Assembly: GCF_040957575.1 (NCBI RefSeq)
Contig: NZ_CP162601.1
Coordinates: forward strand, 558,001 to 622,000
Origin: Vibrio sp. HB236076
Lineage (GTDB): Bacteria; Pseudomonadota; Gammaproteobacteria; Enterobacterales; Vibrionaceae
Direction of reading: 5' to 3'
Length of the DNA stretch: 64,000 nucleotides
The notes beneath the pieces were generated by a model. It did no database searches. It was not told where the DNA came from and saw nothing but the letters and a program-made list of their open reading frames with translations. Below, one piece after another: positions 9,871 to 19,020 of this stretch (its first letter is position 1; each line of letters starts with the position of its first letter). The position numbers and the translations under genes were made by a program.

Positions 9871-10185
9871 TTAGTTATCTTCAGCCAAATCAATCCCTTC
9901 AAGTAAAGCATGATGGCTTACTGAGCCCTGGGTTCTGGCGTCGAGTTGTGGTTTATAAAGCGGATCTTGCATGAAGTTGAGAGCGGCTTGTTTACTTGGC
10001 CATTCGATGATTGCGCGAACTGCAGGCTGTTCTCGGTTGCCTTCAAGAGTCATATGTTCGGTGGTTTTTGCAATGTAGCGCCCCCCGTAGTGAGCCACTC
10101 GTGGGCTGGCGACTTCTGAGTATTCTTCAAGCCAATCTTGACTGGTTGGCGTGACTTCTAAAACGGAGAAATATTTTTGCGTCAT
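9871..10185 (-). CDS. DUF1330 domain protein (dimeric alpha/beta-barrel fold)
   Basis: 104 residues if started at the ATG at 10185, which has GAGAGGA six bases upstream; an open frame continues to 10290 but those 35 codons look unlike the family. The body shows the DUF1330 pattern: APRVAHYGGRYI-like strand (here SPRVAHYGGRYI), LEGNREQPAVRAIIEWPS and a partner helix ending DPLYKPQLDAR. Members are small ferredoxin-like fold proteins, often with oxidoreductases and LysR regulators, and their function is not settled. It is first in an operon with the SDR gene. Confidence 0.8.
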   Translation of the reverse strand: MTQKYFSVLEVTPTSQDWLEEYSEVASPRVAHYGGRYIAKTTEHMTLEGNREQPAVRAIIEWPSKQAALNFMQDPLYKPQLDARTQGSVSHHALLEGIDLAEDN

Positions 10186-10419
10186 CACTTGTCCTCTCGA
10201 TAACAGATCACATTCAAAGTCTAGGTGGCCACCCTTACCATTAATGGCCAGCGATAAATTGACTTTAGCTGGTGTGATTAGGTTGAACAATGGCGAATAA
10301 CGATAAAGATTTTATAGAAAAAATTGATAATCATGACTTGTTAATTTATTCACTATCGATACTCTTAATAATATAAGCATGATTTACCTTCTTTCTCGCT
10401 TTTAATCACAACGGAATCG

Positions 10420-11346
10420 ATGATGAATATTGAGCATTTAAAGATGTTTGTCCGCTTGGCATCAACTCACAACATCAGCTTGGCTGGCAGTGCGTTAGGG
10501 CTATCTCCTGCGGTGGCGAGTACTTACATCAGCAAATTAGAGCAGTCGTTAAATGTACGTTTGGTACACAGAACGACCCGGCAAGTCTCTTTAACTCAAG
10601 AAGGGATTGCATTTTTACCACATGCGAGAGAGGTGCTAGAGAGTGTTGAGTCAGCTCGGGCATCGGTTGGCGCGGGTAAAGCCGTGCCTCAGGGGGTGTT
10701 AAGGATTTCCGCTCCTGCATCATTTGGCCGTATGCATTTGATTCCATTAATGAAAGAGTTTACCCAGCACTACCCTCAGCTGACGTTGGATTTTCGACTG
10801 TCCGATAGCATTATCGATTTGGTTGAAGGTGGTTTTGATGTGGCAATCCGCAATGCCGCATTGAAAGACTCCACTTTAGTTGCGAGGAAATTGGCCTCGG
10901 ATACCCGACGTTTGTGTGTGTCTCCAGATTACATCGAACAGTATGGGCAGCCAGAACACCCCAATGATTTAATGGAGCATCGCTTTTTGCATTTAAGTGG
11001 TACCGAAACGTGTTTGTTCGAAACAGCCAAAGGCGAGTTAGCGATCAAGCCGAAGGGACATTTTTTTGCCGATAATGGTGAGGCCGTACGCGATGCCTGT
11101 ATTGCTGGTTTAGGGATTGCTATTTGCTCGACGTGGTGTTGCAATCAATCGCTTCAAAATGGTGAGTTGGTAGAAGTCTTGACTGATTACCGTCTCAAAA
11201 CGGACTCGGCAATTTGGGCGGTTTATCCAAGCTCCAGAATGTTAGCGCCTAAAGTACGAGCATTTATCGACTTTTTCTCCGAACGTTTTGGACCAGAGCC
11301 TTATTGGGACAGCCCAAATAGCGAAATAACAGGACAGTCTAAATAA
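10420..11346 (+). CDS. LysR-family transcriptional regulator
   Basis: 308 residues: N-terminal winged helix-turn-helix (about 1-60; LKMFVRLASTHNISLAGSAL and VASTYISKLEQSL), then a periplasmic-binding-like effector domain (about 90-295; PQGVLRISAP marks its start). It resembles the CrgA/DsdC-like group regulating neighbouring oxidoreductases. It is transcribed away from the DUF1330-SDR operon across 234 bases (10186-10419), the usual arrangement for a LysR regulator and its target; the effector is unknown. Start is ambiguous between two adjacent ATGs at 10420 and 10423. The last dozen codons (after GPEPYW) come from a family A repeat that supplies the stop codon. Confidence 0.88.
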   Translation: MMNIEHLKMFVRLASTHNISLAGSALGLSPAVASTYISKLEQSLNVRLVHRTTRQVSLTQEGIAFLPHAREVLESVESARASVGAGKAVPQGVLRISAPASFGRMHLIPLMKEFTQHYPQLTLDFRLSDSIIDLVEGGFDVAIRNAALKDSTLVARKLASDTRRLCVSPDYIEQYGQPEHPNDLMEHRFLHLSGTETCLFETAKGELAIKPKGHFFADNGEAVRDACIAGLGIAICSTWCCNQSLQNGELVEVLTDYRLKTDSAIWAVYPSSRMLAPKVRAFIDFFSERFGPEPYWDSPNSEITGQSK

Positions 11347-11512
11347 CCTGGCGTTATTGCAGTAGAAGCTGTTTGGTAAAATTCAAATGAGGACAGGCAA
11401 GATTGTTCGTCTTTTGTAATTAGCTATAGGTTATCAGTCTGTCCTTTTTGTCATTCCCGCCTGTCCTTTTATGACTTTTCTTATGTCGCTAAATCTTGCC
11501 TGTCCTTTTTGG
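11331..11512. repeat. Family A repeat cluster after the LysR gene
   Basis: GGACAGTC at 11333 overlaps the LysR stop; GGACAGGC at 11392 and three right-hand arms (GTCTGTCC, GCCTGTCC, GCCTGTCC at about 11432, 11461 and 11499) follow, each trailed by four or five T. The cluster probably terminates the LysR transcript. Together with about 150 bases of unique promoter sequence it fills 11347-11665. Confidence 0.85.
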
Positions 11513-11665
11513 GGGCTGTTTTTTGCTGTGATGAATGCTGTTAAAGAGATGTGGGTATTGAGGAAAAATGAGTGGTGCTGTTCAAAGATATTGACTTGGT
11601 CTTGCGGACCATCAGCTGAGTGATATGGTAGATGGGTTAATCACTCGCACAGCTAAGGAATCAGC

Positions 11666-12787
11666 ATGACATTTGAACGCTTTTACCCGCCGCAACGAAC
11701 CTTGATGGGCCCGGGGCCGTCAGACATTTCACCACAAGTATTACAAGCGCTGAGTCGGCCAACAATAGGTCACCTAGATCCTTGTTTTATATCGCTAATG
11801 GATGAAATAAAACAGCTATTGCGCTATGCCTTTCAAACTAAAAATGAGCTGACTTTTCCTATTTCTGCTCCGGGTAGTGCGGGGATGGAAGCCTGTATTG
11901 TCAATTTAGTTGAACCTGGCGATCAAGTGATTGTGTGTCGAAATGGGGTGTTCGGCGAGCGCTTAAGAGAGAATGTTATACGCTGTGGCGGTGAGCCTAT
12001 TGTGGTTGATGATGAATGGGGGCAACCGGTTAGCGTGAACAAAGTAAAACACGCTTTTGAGCAGCATCCCGATTGCCGATTACTCGCTTTCGTTCATGCA
12101 GAAACCTCTACCGGTGTGTTATCTGATGCCAAGGCGCTCTCTGATATTGCTAAGCAGTTTCAAGCATTGACTATTGTTGATGCGGTGACATCTTTAGGTG
12201 GGGTGCCATTGTATGTCGATGATTGGCAACTCGATGCGGTGTATTCTGGCAGTCAGAAGTGTTTATCGTGTGTACCAGGTTTATCGCCGGTGACTTTTTC
12301 TGAGCGTGCGGTACACAAAATGCAATCGCGTCAAACCCCTGTGCAAAGTTGGTTTCTCGACCAAAACCTAATTTTGGGTTATTGGGGAGGTCAGAATCAG
12401 CGAAGTTATCATCATACTGCTCCGGTTAATAGTCTTTATGCACTTCACGAGTCGTTGGTGATGCTGGCTAATGAGGGCTTAGAAAAAAGCTGGCAACGAC
12501 ATCGGGACATGCATCAACTGCTGGTGCATGGTTTGAGCGACTTAGACATAGGATTTATTGTGGACGATGATGTAAGGTTGCCGCAACTCAATGCCATTCG
12601 GGTTCCCTCTGGCGTTGAAGAGGCCTTGGTGCGTTATCAACTATTGCAGCGTTTTAATCTCGAAATTGGTGCAGGGCTAGGCAAGATGGCTGGGCAAGCA
12701 TGGCGTGTCGGTTTGATGGGCTATGGTGCCCGTGAGGAAAATGTCGCCCTTTGTTTACACGCCTTGGAAAAAGTACTCAGAGATTAA
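11666..12787 (+). CDS. Class V aminotransferase, alanine-glyoxylate / serine-pyruvate type
   Basis: 373 residues of the PLP fold-type I class V family. MGPGPSD and GHLDP near the N-terminus, the APGSAGMEA cofactor-phosphate loop (68-76), D172 in IVDAVTSLGG and the Schiff-base lysine K198 in SGSQKCLSCVPGLSP match the AGXT/serine-glyoxylate group. The expected reaction is amino transfer from alanine or serine to glyoxylate or a related 2-oxoacid, linked to glyoxylate detoxification or purine-derived nitrogen. AAGGA lies nine bases before the ATG. It is a single-gene unit between family A clusters. Exact substrates are not readable. Confidence 0.85.
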   Translation: MTFERFYPPQRTLMGPGPSDISPQVLQALSRPTIGHLDPCFISLMDEIKQLLRYAFQTKNELTFPISAPGSAGMEACIVNLVEPGDQVIVCRNGVFGERLRENVIRCGGEPIVVDDEWGQPVSVNKVKHAFEQHPDCRLLAFVHAETSTGVLSDAKALSDIAKQFQALTIVDAVTSLGGVPLYVDDWQLDAVYSGSQKCLSCVPGLSPVTFSERAVHKMQSRQTPVQSWFLDQNLILGYWGGQNQRSYHHTAPVNSLYALHESLVMLANEGLEKSWQRHRDMHQLLVHGLSDLDIGFIVDDDVRLPQLNAIRVPSGVEEALVRYQLLQRFNLEIGAGLGKMAGQAWRVGLMGYGAREENVALCLHALEKVLRD

Positions 12788-12803
12788 GTGATACTGACAT
12801 AAT

Positions 12804-13012
12804 GGGACAGGCTAGATAATCCTCGCGATAATTTGGTGAGGGCATTATTTGGCCTGTCCTTTTATCTTGGCTAGATAATCCTCGCGATAATTTGGTGAGG
12901 GCATTATTTGGCCTGTCCTTTTATCTTTGCTTTTATCTTTGTCCTTTTTATTGTTTGTTGGACCTATTTGGTTGAAATATTGCTTGTCCCTTTATCTAAT
13001 CCATCCCCTTTA
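12804..13012. repeat. Family A elements: tandem 2 x 59 bp palindromic units plus remnants
   Basis: Units 12810-12868 and 12869-12927 are essentially identical. The first, with the preceding GGACA, folds as nested arms: GGACAGGC with GCCTGTCC, ATAAT with ATTAT, and CCTC with GAGG. That makes it the clearest full-length A element in the window, about 60 bp. T-rich tails and partial TGTCC motifs follow to 13012. This fills the 339-base gap before the VOC gene and can terminate the aminotransferase transcript. Confidence 0.9.
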
Positions 13013-13126
13013 CTATAAACACAGAGTGTACAAGCTGCGTTATGCCACCGTTTTGACTTTGGTTTCACTTGCGCTTTGAAGCCGTTAGACTGTGCGGTGT
13101 ATTTTTATGCTTTTTAAGGAGCGATT

Positions 13127-13513
13127 ATGTTAGTCGGAGTCACACTTGGTAGTCGAGATTTACACAAAGCGGGTGAGTTTTATGATCAGTTACTCGCCGT
13201 AGTCGGGATGGAGCGCACCATGCAAGTTGAGGGTGAAATCGGTTATGGCCCAATTGGTGGGACGAGTTGCTTTTGGGTATTAACCCCTTTTAATCAAAAG
13301 CCTGCGACCGTTGGTAATGGTGTTCAGGTTACTTTTCAGGCGCGATCTCGAGCTGAAGTGGATGCGTTTCACCAAAAGGCGCTGGATCTAGGTGGTTCTG
13401 ATGAAGGTGCACCGGGATATCGTTATCGTCCTCATTACTACGGTGCTTATTGCCGCGATCTTGATGGGAACAAATTGCATGTGATGTTTGAAGGGCAAGA
13501 TGAATCAATATAA
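13127..13513 (+). CDS. VOC-family (glyoxalase/bleomycin-resistance fold) protein
   Basis: 128 residues forming one vicinal-oxygen-chelate module of two beta-alpha-beta-beta-beta repeats. The N-terminal half starts VGVTLGSRDLHKAGEFYDQLL, and the C-terminal half holds GAYCRDLDGNKLHVMFEG, the typical D-x-D-G-N strand ending with the metal-binding glutamate region. Members include small lyases, dioxygenases and binding proteins; many like this one are annotated only as glyoxalase-like. AAGGAG lies six bases before the ATG. The gene stands alone and its stop TAA runs directly into GGACAGGC. Confidence 0.82.
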   Translation: MLVGVTLGSRDLHKAGEFYDQLLAVVGMERTMQVEGEIGYGPIGGTSCFWVLTPFNQKPATVGNGVQVTFQARSRAEVDAFHQKALDLGGSDEGAPGYRYRPHYYGAYCRDLDGNKLHVMFEGQDESI

Positions 13514-13514
13514 G

Positions 13515-13637
13515 GACAGGCTAGATAGTCAATGCATCATTAAATACAAGTCGATAGGTTGCCTGTCCTAATATAGAAGCGATAACTGCCTTCCTAATAT
13601 GAAGGTGGATGTCTGGGATATCTTGCCTGTCCCTTTA
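13515..13637. repeat. Last family A element of the window
   Basis: GGACAGGC right after the VOC stop pairs with GCCTGTCC at 13561 across about 40 bases; a further GCCTGTCCC lies at 13625. The first family B element starts only about 15 bases later, so this is the point where the two repeat territories meet. Confidence 0.85.
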
Positions 13638-13650
13638 AAAGTTAGGAAAA

Positions 13651-13743
13651 AGACAGTGAATGACAGTGTGATACAGTTCGCTGTGTTTAACTATCTTGTA
13701 CTGTCTCATACTGTGTTTCACTGTCTTACACTGTTTTTCACTG
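13651..13743. repeat. Family B element, compact copy with both arms
   Basis: Left arm: ACAGT recurs at 10-base steps from 13652 (GACAGTGAAT, GACAGTGTGA, TACAGT). Right arm: ACTGT recurs at exactly 10-base steps from about 13699 to 13740 (ACTGTCTCAT, ACTGTGTTTC, ACTGTCTTAC, ACTGTTTTTC). A short GCTGTGTTTAA-type centre lies between the arms. The element ends about six bases from the stop codon of the minus-strand ligase gene. Confidence 0.9.
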
Positions 13744-13748
13744 CCCCA

Positions 13749-15608
13749 CTACAAAGCGCGGTTTAGCGGGGTGGTCGCGGTGCCTTTTGGCGCGTTGTTA
13801 TCGGGGGCAAAGTCGTGTCCCGGGAACAAGAAATCGGCCTCTTTTTTCACCTGTTGGACTTTTAACGGCATGTCAAGTTGACGATAAGCGGTGAGTAAAT
13901 TGCGGTAGTATTCCGTTCTAGGTTGATTTTGAATCATGCCTAATGCCCAATGGATATAGCGCTCAAGAGCAATGGGGTCTTGGTCTCTGAGGCCGTCTTT
14001 TAGGTCGGCGGTGTAACGCGCTTTGTCGAGTCGGTCTTGCCACAGGTAGGCGTTGAGTAAAGCACTCAGTTGCTCGGGGTGATCTTCCCCTTCGGCCTCG
14101 TAACGGGTGAGAGCCAGCCCGCTTTGTAAAGTGGTCACCAACACCAGAGTAGTCACGGTTGGAATAAGCCAGCAGCTCACTTGCAATCCTTTTTTCCAGC
14201 CTCTCCACAGCGGTAAGTCGTAGATTTTTCCACCGCGCTGATCGATCCAGTAAAGCAAGATCAAAAATGAAAGCCAGTGAATTGACGATAGATAGAACGG
14301 ATACTCGAGTTGGGTATGCAATAGTATCGGTACCAAGATCGAAAAGGTGGCTAAGCGCGTACCCGGTTTACCACGTCGCAGGCGATAAATCACATAACAC
14401 CCCGCAATGAGAATACCCAGTAAGGGCAGAGCACCACCTTCTACGCCCCAGTACAACAGCTCGTTTTGTGGGTGAGTGAGGTTGGGCAAACCGGCAGGGT
14501 AGTCTGGATTGAGGGCGTGTTGATGGGCGGTATACAAAATATAGCTTTCTTCAAAGCGCCCGTATCCATAGCCACTAAAGGGTTTTTCGATCAGCATGTC
14601 CAGGCTTTGCGGGTAAGTAAATGAGCGCGATGAGGTGAGCCCGAGTTTTTGTGCGGCGACACTTTCGCCGTCGAGTTGCTGGTCGGTGATAAGCCCTGCG
14701 CCGAGTACGATGCCGATCAAACACATCATCGCCCAGGTCATTGCACGTCGCCAAGGGACAAAACGGCGCAAATACGGCAGCATCAGCACTAATGAGACGA
14801 AAGTCGCCAGCCAAGCGGTGCGTGAGGCGATCATGATGATCAGCGGTAATAAAATTGTTGGTGTGACCAAACACACGGCGTGAATAAACCAGTGTTTGTT
14901 GTATTTATAGGGCAAACGAGCAAAGCAATAGGTGGCTAAGATGAGCCCCGTGGCCAAAAAGCTTGAGATCACATTTGGCTGTTGAAAGATCCCATAGGGC
15001 CGGTTGCTGTCGATGTTGTAACCGAGCAAGTTGTCGGCATCGAGTAAAAAGTATTGATAATAGGCGAACAGCGCTTCGATATTGGCGGCGAGAATAATCA
15101 AAAATAGCAAGCTCTGCTTTTGATTGTTGTTCAGCTTAAATTGTTGTAATACTGATAAAAAAAGCCAACCAGCCCAGAGTCCCACCAGGCGAGGAAGCGC
15201 GTGGCTTAGGTCGGATTCGGGGTAGAATATCGGCAGGCTCATCAAGACGCAGACCACCAACAACAAGACGCTGAGTTTGCTGACTCGCCAAGTGTTCATA
15301 CGCCATGCCTGCCACAAACCAATGCCAATAATCCAAGACGCGGCAATCCACGTGGTGAGGTTAAAGGGGAGCGAAAAGCCTTCTCCGCCGCTGTTGGGCA
15401 AAAAAATGTGCATAGCGAATAAATACAACACGGCCATGGAGACCATAAACAGTCGAGTTAGAGGTAAAACGATTGGCTTTGGAGCCAGTTTGGTGCCGCT
15501 GTAGTGAACGATGGCCATGGTGTTAGGTTCTCTTTTTCGGTCAACGTCGGGTGACGGTAGCAAAAGCTGGGCGTTATTGGCTTGGTTTATTGCACTCGAT
15601 GATGCCAT
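13749..15608 (-). CDS. pglL: PglL-type O-oligosaccharyltransferase / O-antigen ligase family protein
   Basis: About 619 residues, inner-membrane protein with some 11-12 transmembrane helices and the Wzy_C core. SRTAWL and a large periplasmic loop with YGYGRFEE and LTHPQNELL (around residue 378) match the PglL/WaaL/Wzy superfamily, where the loop histidine is essential. The C-terminal soluble region (about 520 onward) resembles PglL C-terminal domains. In V. cholerae the PglL homologue sits beside uvrA as here, so protein O-glycosylation is more likely than LPS ligation. Start unsure: ATG 15608 (AAGAGAG close by), ATG 15518 or TTG 15647 are all possible. Confidence 0.8.
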   Translation of the reverse strand: MASSSAINQANNAQLLLPSPDVDRKREPNTMAIVHYSGTKLAPKPIVLPLTRLFMVSMAVLYLFAMHIFLPNSGGEGFSLPFNLTTWIAASWIIGIGLWQAWRMNTWRVSKLSVLLLVVCVLMSLPIFYPESDLSHALPRLVGLWAGWLFLSVLQQFKLNNNQKQSLLFLIILAANIEALFAYYQYFLLDADNLLGYNIDSNRPYGIFQQPNVISSFLATGLILATYCFARLPYKYNKHWFIHAVCLVTPTILLPLIIMIASRTAWLATFVSLVLMLPYLRRFVPWRRAMTWAMMCLIGIVLGAGLITDQQLDGESVAAQKLGLTSSRSFTYPQSLDMLIEKPFSGYGYGRFEESYILYTAHQHALNPDYPAGLPNLTHPQNELLYWGVEGGALPLLGILIAGCYVIYRLRRGKPGTRLATFSILVPILLHTQLEYPFYLSSIHWLSFLILLYWIDQRGGKIYDLPLWRGWKKGLQVSCWLIPTVTTLVLVTTLQSGLALTRYEAEGEDHPEQLSALLNAYLWQDRLDKARYTADLKDGLRDQDPIALERYIHWALGMIQNQPRTEYYRNLLTAYRQLDMPLKVQQVKKEADFLFPGHDFAPDNNAPKGTATTPLNRAL

Positions 15609-15862
15609 GTCTCTCTTAACGTGGGTTGTGATCCCAACGAGATTCAATCATTTAGCATTTGAGTCGCTAATAAAAAGCTCGATAACAGTGTTTAAAAAAT
15701 GGTTAGAGTTACTGTTTAACCATTTGTTTATTTTAAATATTTATTTCTTCTCTCTTTTTACGCAGCGGTTCTCGTTATCCAATCGGTTTTGATTGTCTTC
15801 TCGAACAGCCGCGAACGCCCCGCTAAGTCAATAAGCTACCATATCAAGCGCCAGTGAGAAAT

Positions 15863-15928
15863 TGAAGCGCATCAAAGCGGTAAGTGGCTTTAGCCGTGGC
15901 TCACCACTCACTTTTTCTTTGCGCTTCA
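15863..15928. other. Structured inverted repeat between uvrA and pglL
   Basis: TGAAGCGC-CAAAG (15863-15877, two-base bulge) pairs with CTTTGCGCTTCA (15917-15928); an inner AGTGG/CCACT stem and GGC/GCC turns add to the fold. It sits just after the uvrA stop on the minus strand and could be a terminator, a 3'-UTR structure or part of the pglL leader. The rest of 15609-15942 is AT-rich and probably holds the pglL promoter; no repeat of family A or B occurs here. Confidence 0.5.
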
Positions 15929-15942
15929 CACGTTTGTTGGGG

Positions 15943-18774
15943 TTAATTTTTTGCCGTCAATAATGGGCCAAGAAAGCGTGCGGTGTGCGAACCAACTACT
16001 TTAGCAACGTCTTCTGGCGTGCCTTGCGCAATGATTTCGCCGCCGCCTTGCCCCCCCTCTGGCCCGAGGTCGACAATCCAGTCAGCGGTTTTGATCACGT
16101 CGAGATTGTGCTCGATGACCACCACGGTATTGCCGCGATCCCTTAGCTGATGAAGAACGGTAAGTAGCTGAGCAATATCGTGAAAGTGCAACCCTGTCGT
16201 TGGCTCATCGAGAATGTATAGCGTTTTGCCTGTGTCGCGTTTTGATAGCTCACGAGCTAATTTAACGCGCTGCGCTTCACCACCAGACAAGGTAGTGGCC
16301 GCTTGACCGAGGCGAATGTAAGACAAGCCGACGTCGATCAGAGTTTGCAGTTTACGGGCTATTACCGGCACGGGGGCAAAGAACTCACGAGCGTCTTCAA
16401 CTGTTAATTCAAGTACTTCCGCAATGGTTTTGCCTTTGTAGCGAATGTCGAGGGTTTCGCGGTTGTAGCGTTTCCCTTGGCAAGTATCGCAAGGGACATA
16501 GACATCGGGTAAAAAGTGCATTTCAACTTTGATGACACCGTCACCCTGACAAGCTTCACAGCGGCCGCCGCGCACGTTAAAACTAAAGCGGCCAGGTTTG
16601 TAGCCACGAGAGCGTGACTCTTGTGTGCCGGCAAACAATTCGCGTATTGGCGTGAAAATCCCTGTGTAGGTCGCAGGGTTAGAGCGCGGCGTGCGGCCAA
16701 TCGGGCTTTGATCAATGTCGATGACTTTGTCGAAGTGCTCCAATCCTTTGATCTTTTTATACGGCGCCGGTTTGGCTGTGGTGGCGCCATTGAGCGCGGT
16801 GTGGGCAATTTTGAAAAACGTATCGTTGATCAAGGTCGATTTACCTGACCCCGATACACCGGTGATACACGTGAATAGACCGACGGGCAGATTGAAGTCA
16901 ACGTCCTTGAGGTTGTTGCCACTGGCGCCACTCAAATTGACCATTTTTTTCTTGTCGACCGGGGTGCGCTGTGCAGGTACGGCAATCGCTTGTCGGCCAC
17001 TTAAGTATTGGCCGGTTAATGAATCTTCAGTGGCGATGATGTCTTCAACGCTGCCTTGTGCACAGATACTGCCGCCATGAACCCCAGCGCCGGGGCCGAT
17101 GTCGATCACGTGATCGGCACTGCGAATGGCGTCTTCATCGTGTTCGACGACCAAAACGGTATTACCAAGATCACGCAGGTGATTGAGGGTTTTGAGCAAG
17201 CGTTCGTTGTCGCGTTGATGCAAGCCAATCGAAGGCTCATCGAGAACGTACATCACGCCAACCAAACCAGCGCCAATTTGGCTCGCCAGTCGAATGCGTT
17301 GCGCTTCACCGCCGGAGAGGGTTTCTGCACTGCGCGATAGGTTGAGATAATTGAGCCCCACATTGACCAAAAAGTGCAAGCGGTCGTGGATCTCTTTCAT
17401 GACTTTTTCGGCGATTTTGGCACGCTGCCCTGTGAGCTCTAAGTTCTCGAAAAAGCGCAAGGTGTCGCCAATGCTGAGTTCGGTAATGGTCGGCAAGTTG
17501 GTGTCGCCGATAAACACGTGGCGAGCTTCTTGACGCAAGCGGGTGCCACCACAACTGGCGCAAGATTTGGTTGAAATCAACTTGCTGAGATCTTCGCGAA
17601 CGCTGTTCGATTCGGTTTCGTGGTAGCGGCGTTCAAGCGTGTTGAGAATGCCTTCAAAAGGATGGCGTTTGACGCGCATATCACCGCGGTCATTGACGTA
17701 TTTAAACTCAATATTTTGACGGCCAGAGCCTTGCAAAATAACCGATTGAATTTTCTTTGGCAGTTTTTCGAACGGCGTGGAAAGATCAAAATCATAATGC
17801 TCTGCTAAGGCGCTGAGCATTTGATAGTAATAAAAATTTCGTTTGTCCCAACCGCGAATTGCCCCATCGGCCAAACTGAGCGATGGGTCGGTGACCACGC
17901 GGTCGGCGTCGAAGTACTGTTGCACGCCAAGGCCATCACAGGTCGAACAGGCGCCGGCTGGGTTGTTGAACGAAAACAGCCTTGGCTCGAGCTCTTGCAT
18001 GCTGTAGCCACATTGTGAACAGGCGAAGTTAGCCGAAAAGACGATGTCGTTGCCAGGCTCGTCCATCGAAGAGGCCACTACCACGCCGCCAGTGAGCTCT
18101 AGGGCGGTTTCGAACGATTCGGCCAAGCGCTGTTGCAAGTCGTCGCGAATCTTAAAGCGGTCGACCACCACTTCTATCGTGTGTTTCTTTTGTAGTTCGA
18201 GCGACGGTGGATCGGATAGGTCGCAGATCTCGCCATCGATGCGAGCGCGGATAAAACCTTGAGCGGCGAGGTTTTGCAGGGTTTTACTGTGTTCGCCTTT
18301 GCGCTCTTTAATGATTGGAGCAAGGAGCATCCAGCGGCTGCCTTCAGCTTGTTCCAAGACTTTATCAACCATTTGGCTCACGGTTTGTGCCGCTAGTGGC
18401 TCATCGTGATCTGGGCAGCGAGGCTCACCGACGCGCGCATACAACAAGCGCAGATAATCGTAGATTTCGGTAATGGTGCCGACGGTTGAGCGAGGGTTGT
18501 GTGAGGTGGATTTTTGCTCGATCGAAATCGCTGGCGACAAGCCTTCAATGTGGTCGACATCGGGTTTTTCCATTAAGGATAAAAACTGGCGCGCGTAAGC
18601 TGAGAGGGACTCAACATAGCGTCTTTGCCCTTCGGCATAGAGAGTATCAAAGGCCAATGAGGATTTGCCTGAACCCGATAGCCCCGTGATCACAATCAGT
18701 TTATCTCGAGGAATGGTTAGGTTGATGTCTTTTAAGTTATGAGTGCGGGCACCGCGTACTTCGATCTTATCCAT
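15943..18774 (-). CDS. uvrA: UvrABC excinuclease ATPase subunit A
   Basis: 943 residues from the ATG at 18774 ([17 protein letters not shown]), the standard UvrA start. The open frame continues upstream to 18939, but those 55 codons are largely a family B repeat translated. UvrA dimers scan DNA for bulky lesions and load UvrB. Visible parts: Walker [10 protein letters not shown] (31-39), first zinc module CSQCG...CSTC, two [11 protein letters not shown] signatures, second Walker [10 protein letters not shown] and a second zinc finger CEACQGDG...CDTC. A LexA-like box lies 67 bases upstream of the start. qstR lies upstream on the same strand, separated by two family B elements. Confidence 0.98.
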   Translation of the reverse strand: MDKIEVRGARTHNLKDINLTIPRDKLIVITGLSGSGKSSLAFDTLYAEGQRRYVESLSAYARQFLSLMEKPDVDHIEGLSPAISIEQKSTSHNPRSTVGTITEIYDYLRLLYARVGEPRCPDHDEPLAAQTVSQMVDKVLEQAEGSRWMLLAPIIKERKGEHSKTLQNLAAQGFIRARIDGEICDLSDPPSLELQKKHTIEVVVDRFKIRDDLQQRLAESFETALELTGGVVVASSMDEPGNDIVFSANFACSQCGYSMQELEPRLFSFNNPAGACSTCDGLGVQQYFDADRVVTDPSLSLADGAIRGWDKRNFYYYQMLSALAEHYDFDLSTPFEKLPKKIQSVILQGSGRQNIEFKYVNDRGDMRVKRHPFEGILNTLERRYHETESNSVREDLSKLISTKSCASCGGTRLRQEARHVFIGDTNLPTITELSIGDTLRFFENLELTGQRAKIAEKVMKEIHDRLHFLVNVGLNYLNLSRSAETLSGGEAQRIRLASQIGAGLVGVMYVLDEPSIGLHQRDNERLLKTLNHLRDLGNTVLVVEHDEDAIRSADHVIDIGPGAGVHGGSICAQGSVEDIIATEDSLTGQYLSGRQAIAVPAQRTPVDKKKMVNLSGASGNNLKDVDFNLPVGLFTCITGVSGSGKSTLINDTFFKIAHTALNGATTAKPAPYKKIKGLEHFDKVIDIDQSPIGRTPRSNPATYTGIFTPIRELFAGTQESRSRGYKPGRFSFNVRGGRCEACQGDGVIKVEMHFLPDVYVPCDTCQGKRYNRETLDIRYKGKTIAEVLELTVEDAREFFAPVPVIARKLQTLIDVGLSYIRLGQAATTLSGGEAQRVKLARELSKRDTGKTLYILDEPTTGLHFHDIAQLLTVLHQLRDRGNTVVVIEHNLDVIKTADWIVDLGPEGGQGGGEIIAQGTPEDVAKVVGSHTARFLGPLLTAKN

Positions 18775-18840
18775 TTTCACCGCTCTAAACAGGTTACCAA
18801 GCCTTAGTATGGCATACTCTGGGCAAAAGAGGGAAGTGAG

Positions 18841-18860
18841 AACTGTATAAAGAAACAGTA
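18841..18860 (-). promoter_or_regulatory. Candidate LexA (SOS) box upstream of uvrA
   Basis: CTGT (18843-18846), eight A/T-rich bases and ACAG (18855-18858), with flanking A and T, fit the gammaproteobacterial SOS consensus CTGT-N8-ACAG. Position 67-86 bases before uvrA is right for the known LexA regulon member. Caution: the right half-site borders repeat-like sequence, so part of it may derive from a family B element. Confidence 0.6.
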
Positions 18861-18885
18861 AAAAGAAGGTCGCTGTGCTTAAGGA

Positions 18886-19020
18886 AAGACAGTGAAGGAC
18901 AGTCAATAACAGTGAAACACAGTCCGCTGCGCTTAACACAGTGAAACACAGCGCTCAACGCCTAGCTCTAGGTTTTACTGTTTTACACTGTCTTATACTG
19001 TGTTTGACTGTTTTACACTT
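18886..19020. repeat. Full-length family B element, copy 1 between uvrA and qstR
   Basis: Left arm with ACAGT at 10-base steps, the common centre CCGCTGCGCTTAACACAG, a GCTCTAGGTTTT junction, then a right arm with ACTGT at 10-base steps ending near 19015. Copy 2 follows at 19093 with nearly the same centre, so the pair looks like a tandem duplication with a 70-base spacer. Confidence 0.9.

Noticed and set aside
10186..10290. Longer DUF1330 protein
   Set aside because: The extra 35 residues lack family similarity and the inner ATG at 10185 has a strong GAGAGGA site.
18775..18939. N-terminal extension of UvrA
   Set aside because: Those 55 codons include translated family B repeat (Cys, Leu and Ser rich) and lie before the conserved [14 protein letters not shown] start.
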